Below are positions 5,772-7,602 of a stretch of 7,602 bases of DNA, piece by piece (the first letter of the stretch is position 1; every line of letters begins with the position of its first letter). The stretch spans positions 1 to 7,602 of the forward strand of contig JAPWVA010000046.1 of NCBI GenBank assembly GCA_028275245.1, read 5' to 3'. This stretch comes from Actinomycetota bacterium. Its GTDB lineage: Bacteria > Actinomycetota > Geothermincolia > Geothermincolales > RBG-13-55-18. A model generated the notes under the pieces. That model searched no databases. It was not told the DNA's origin and was given only the letters and a program-made list of their open reading frames with translations. Position numbers and translations under genes: made by a program.

Positions 5772-5805
5772 GGTGAGGAAGCGTGGCATGTCAATTCCCC
5801 TCCGG
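5753..5805 (+). promoter_or_regulatory. Antiterminator pairing of the pyr attenuator
   Basis: CCGG (5753-5756) can pair with CCGG (5802-5805), and AGG (5759-5761) with CCT (5799-5801), leaving T5757 and G5758 bulged. This joins the PyrR loop to the 5' arm of the terminator and excludes both. It is the expected antiterminator when PyrR is not bound. The pairing is read by eye, without folding energies. Confidence 0.6.
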
Positions 5806-5829
5806 TTTCGCCTGGAGGGGTTTTGTTTT
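5797..5829 (+). terminator. Intrinsic terminator of the pyr attenuator
   Basis: CCCCTCCGG (5797-5805) pairs with CTGGAGGGG (5812-5820), a 9-bp stem with one G-T wobble and the loop TTTCGC, followed by TTTTGTTTT. It ends 30 nt before the pyrR start and is the OFF output of the PyrR switch. It would also stop transcripts reading through from nusB. Confidence 0.92.
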
Positions 5830-5859
5830 GCGGGAGCGAAGGAAAGGTGGGCATAAGCC

Positions 5860-6414
5860 ATGGGGTTCGTCCTTAAGGCCCGGTTGATGGAGGAGGATGA
5901 CATAAAGCGGGCCCTCCGGAGGATAGCCCACGAGATCCTGGAGCGTAACCGGGGGGCAGAGGGCCTGGTCCTGGTGGGGATAAGGACCAGGGGCGTTCCC
6001 TTGGCCGAGAGGATCGCCTCCCACATAAAGTCCATCGAGGGTGTGGAGGTCCCCCTGGGCTCTTTGGACATCACTCTTTACCGGGATGACATCCACCGCC
6101 TGGAACAGCCGGTGGTGAGGGAGACCAGCCTGCCAGGGAGCCTGGAAGGCAAGAAGGTGGTGATGGTGGACGACGTCCTATACACGGGAAGGAGCGTCCG
6201 CGCGGCCATGGATGCCCTCATGGATTTTGGCAGGCCCGCCCGCATCCAGTTGGCGGTGCTGGTGGACAGGGGCCACCGGGAGTTACCCATCAGGGCCGAT
6301 TACGTGGGCAAGAACATCCCCACCTCCAGGGAGGAGATAGTAAGGGTTTGCCTACGGGAGACGGACGGGGAGGATGCCGTTTACCTCGGAACTGAGCGGG
6401 AAGAGAAGGGTTGA
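5860..6414 (+). CDS. pyrR: PyrR, pyr operon RNA-binding attenuation protein / uracil phosphoribosyltransferase
   Basis: PyrR binds the pyr leader RNA when charged with uridine nucleotides and favours termination; PRPP opposes this. Many members also convert uracil and PRPP to UMP. The 184 residues match the family. The PRPP-binding loop is VVMVDDVLYTGRS (100-112). GIRTRGVPLAERI (40-52), LDITLYRDD (69-77) and LVDRGHRELPIRADYVGKNI (134-153) are typical PyrR blocks that include RNA-contacting basic residues. ATG 5860 has AAAGGTGG nine nt upstream. The attenuator just before the gene gives autoregulation. pyrB follows after 55 nt. Enzymatic activity is likely but not proven by sequence. Confidence 0.97.
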   Translation: MGFVLKARLMEEDDIKRALRRIAHEILERNRGAEGLVLVGIRTRGVPLAERIASHIKSIEGVEVPLGSLDITLYRDDIHRLEQPVVRETSLPGSLEGKKVVMVDDVLYTGRSVRAAMDALMDFGRPARIQLAVLVDRGHRELPIRADYVGKNIPTSREEIVRVCLRETDGEDAVYLGTEREEKG

Positions 6415-6429
6415 TCCCAGCAAGATCAG

Positions 6430-6450
6430 GGTAGTCTCCGGCGACCTACC
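6430..6450 (+). repeat. Small hairpin between pyrR and pyrB
   Basis: GGTAGTC (6430-6436) pairs with GACCTACC (6443-6450) with one bulged C (6445). No T-run follows, and it does not match the PyrR-binding consensus, so there is no sign of a second attenuator. It may only separate the two genes on the mRNA. Confidence 0.35.
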
Positions 6451-6469
6451 GTGTTAAGAGGCGGTTGAC

Positions 6470-7402
6470 ATGCAAGGGAAGAGGGAGAAGAGGGATCTGC
6501 TGGACGTGGACCAACTGGAGCTGGGAGAGGTCGAGTCCCTGCTGGAGTCGGCCGAGGCCTTTGAGGAAGTCCTGCGAAGGCCCATTAAGAAAGTCCCCGC
6601 CTTGAGGGGGAAGACGGTGGTTAACCTGTTTTACGAGCCCTCCACCAGGACGCGCTTTTCCTTCGAGCTGGCGGCCAAGAGCCTCAGCGCCGACGTGCTG
6701 AACTTCTCGGCCTCGGCCTCCAGCGTGGAGAAGGGCGAAAGCCTTAAGGACACGGGCTTCACCGTCCAGGCCATGGGCGCGGATGCCGTGGTGATAAGGC
6801 ATCCCGTGGCTGGCGCACCTTACCTCCTGGCGGAATGGTTGGATATCCCTGTGATCAACGCCGGCGACGGGATGCATGCCCATCCCACCCAGGCCCTACT
6901 GGACGTTTACGTGATGAGAAAGAGGCTTGGGAAGTTGGAGGGCAGGCGCGTAACCTTCGTGGGGGACATACTCCATTCCCGGGTAGCTCGCTCTGGTATT
7001 AAGGTATGCACGATGCTGGGGATGAAGGTGGCGGTGGCGGCCCCTCCCACCTTCTTACCGGCATGGCTGCCCCACGGCGTGGAGGTGTTTCAGCGCCTGG
7101 ATGACGCCTTGGAGGATTCCCACGTTATATACCTGCTGAGGATCCAGAGGGAGAGGCAGCAACAGGGCTACCTTCCCTCCCTGGAGGAGTACGTTTCCAG
7201 TTTCCAGATGAACGAGGAAAGGCTGAGGAAAGCCAGACCCGACGTCCTGGTGATGCATCCCGGCCCCATGAACCGGGGCGTGGAGATAACGCCTGGGGTA
7301 GCGGAGAGCCCCCAGAGCGTGGTGGACTACCAGGTGACTTGCGGGGTTGCGGTCAGGATGGCGGTGCTATTCCTCCTCCTGAGGGGAGCAGGAGGTGCGT
7401 GA
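6470..7402 (+). CDS. pyrB: Aspartate carbamoyltransferase, catalytic subunit
   Basis: This enzyme condenses carbamoyl phosphate with aspartate to give carbamoyl aspartate, the first committed pyrimidine step. The protein is 310 residues, standard for the catalytic chain. The carbamoyl phosphate site is FYEPSTRTRFSFE (54-66), with the conserved lysine K88 in SVEKGES donated across the trimer. R110-H111-P112, HPTQALLD (138-145), R171 in GDILHSRVARS and R224 in YLLRIQRER complete the active site, and HPGPMNRGVEI (263-273) is typical. ATG 6470 has AAGAGG eight nt upstream. No regulatory chain pyrI is visible next to it, and pyrC follows only 3 nt after the stop, an arrangement seen in Gram-positive pyr operons. 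Confidence 0.97.
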   Translation: MQGKREKRDLLDVDQLELGEVESLLESAEAFEEVLRRPIKKVPALRGKTVVNLFYEPSTRTRFSFELAAKSLSADVLNFSASASSVEKGESLKDTGFTVQAMGADAVVIRHPVAGAPYLLAEWLDIPVINAGDGMHAHPTQALLDVYVMRKRLGKLEGRRVTFVGDILHSRVARSGIKVCTMLGMKVAVAAPPTFLPAWLPHGVEVFQRLDDALEDSHVIYLLRIQRERQQQGYLPSLEEYVSSFQMNEERLRKARPDVLVMHPGPMNRGVEITPGVAESPQSVVDYQVTCGVAVRMAVLFLLLRGAGGA

Positions 7403-7405
7403 GGC

Positions 7406-7602
7406 GTGACGAAACTGCTCGTCCGTGGCGGCAAGGTGGTAGACCCTTTTTCGGGACGGAGTTACCAGGCCGATATCCTGGTAGCCGGGGGCAAGATAGA
7501 GGCCATATCGAGGGCATTTCCAGATAGGGGTCTCAAGGTGCTGGAGGCGGAGGGGATGTACGTCTTCCCCGGTTTCCTCGACCTCCATGCCCACTTGCGT
7601 GA
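7406..7602 (+). CDS. pyrC: Dihydroorotase, N-terminal part (3' end outside window)
   Basis: Dihydroorotase cyclises carbamoyl aspartate to dihydroorotate, the step after PyrB. Only 65 complete codons are present. The start is GTG 7406, with GGAGGTG at 7391-7397 eight nt upstream. The N-terminal beta-sandwich LLVRGGKVVDPFSG is followed by ADILVAGGKI and then FPGFLDLHAHLR (54-65). The HxH zinc motif is H61/H63, and R65 normally contacts the substrate. This pattern is the long, class I (Gram-positive type) dihydroorotase. Other cyclic amidohydrolases share the start, but the pyrB neighbour and the LHAHLR motif make pyrC by far the best call. Confidence 0.92.
   Translation, partial: MTKLLVRGGKVVDPFSGRSYQADILVAGGKIEAISRAFPDRGLKVLEAEGMYVFPGFLDLHAHLR

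Noticed and set aside
6428..6450. Possible second PyrR-binding site between pyrR and pyrB
   Set aside because: The sequence around CTCCGGCGACCT shares only part of the consensus, lacks the GAGG element, and no terminator follows.
6465..6470. Perfect TTGACA just before pyrB
   Set aside because: It overlaps the pyrB start codon, so a promoter using it would begin inside the gene. No suitable -10 was noted; a chance match.
1..7602. Search for an undescribed defence, mobile or other accessory system
   Set aside because: All substantial ORFs are accounted for by well-known housekeeping families on one strand. There are no transposase, integrase, toxin-antitoxin, CRISPR or long-repeat signals.

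Overview
This window is a compact, single-strand (+) stretch of housekeeping genes. It holds the end of a shikimate-pathway operon, a small block for peptide turnover, translation and transcription factors, and the start of a pyrimidine-biosynthesis operon with an RNA attenuator in front of it. I see no mobile elements, CRISPR arrays, tRNAs, rRNAs or defence genes. I found no undescribed multi-gene system. What is worth a second look is mostly regulatory or concerns start sites.

Layout: (1) 2-2772 holds aroC (5' end outside the window), aroK, aroB and aroQ, tightly packed with overlaps of 25 and, formally, 4 nt. (2) 2773-2881 is a gap with mutually exclusive short stems and a T-run. (3) 2882-3988 is an M24 metallopeptidase (pepQ type). 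(4) 3989-4088 is a gap with a good extended -10 box and a small hairpin. (5) 4089-4649 is efp. (6) 4650-4773 is a gap with an inverted repeat and a TATAAAT box. (7) 4774-5112 is an Asp23/Gls24 (YqhY-like) gene, and 5145-5711 is nusB, whose start codon is problematic. (8) 5712-5859 is a PyrR-type attenuator: binding loop, antiterminator and intrinsic terminator. (9) 5860 to the end is pyrR, pyrB and the first 65 codons of pyrC.

How the genes work together: AroB makes 3-dehydroquinate, AroQ dehydrates it to 3-dehydroshikimate, AroK phosphorylates shikimate and AroC makes chorismate. AroE and AroA are not in the window. EF-P relieves ribosome stalling at polyproline, and NusB is part of the NusB/S10 antitermination complex. 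PyrR senses UMP/UTP versus PRPP and closes the attenuator ahead of its own gene, pyrB (aspartate transcarbamylase) and pyrC (dihydroorotase).

Organism: the order aroC-aroK-aroB-aroQ-pepQ-efp-nusB-pyrR-pyrB-pyrC recalls actinobacterial chromosomes such as Streptomyces. The Asp23/YqhY gene between efp and nusB and the transcription-attenuating PyrR leader are what one expects in Firmicutes. The sequence is GC-rich yet uses AGG for Arg and ATA for Ile heavily, and uses TTG and GTG starts often, a pattern common in thermophiles. My inference is a deep-branching, possibly thermophilic Actinobacteriota or a related Gram-positive lineage, probably from an environmental genome. I cannot fix the taxon from sequence alone.
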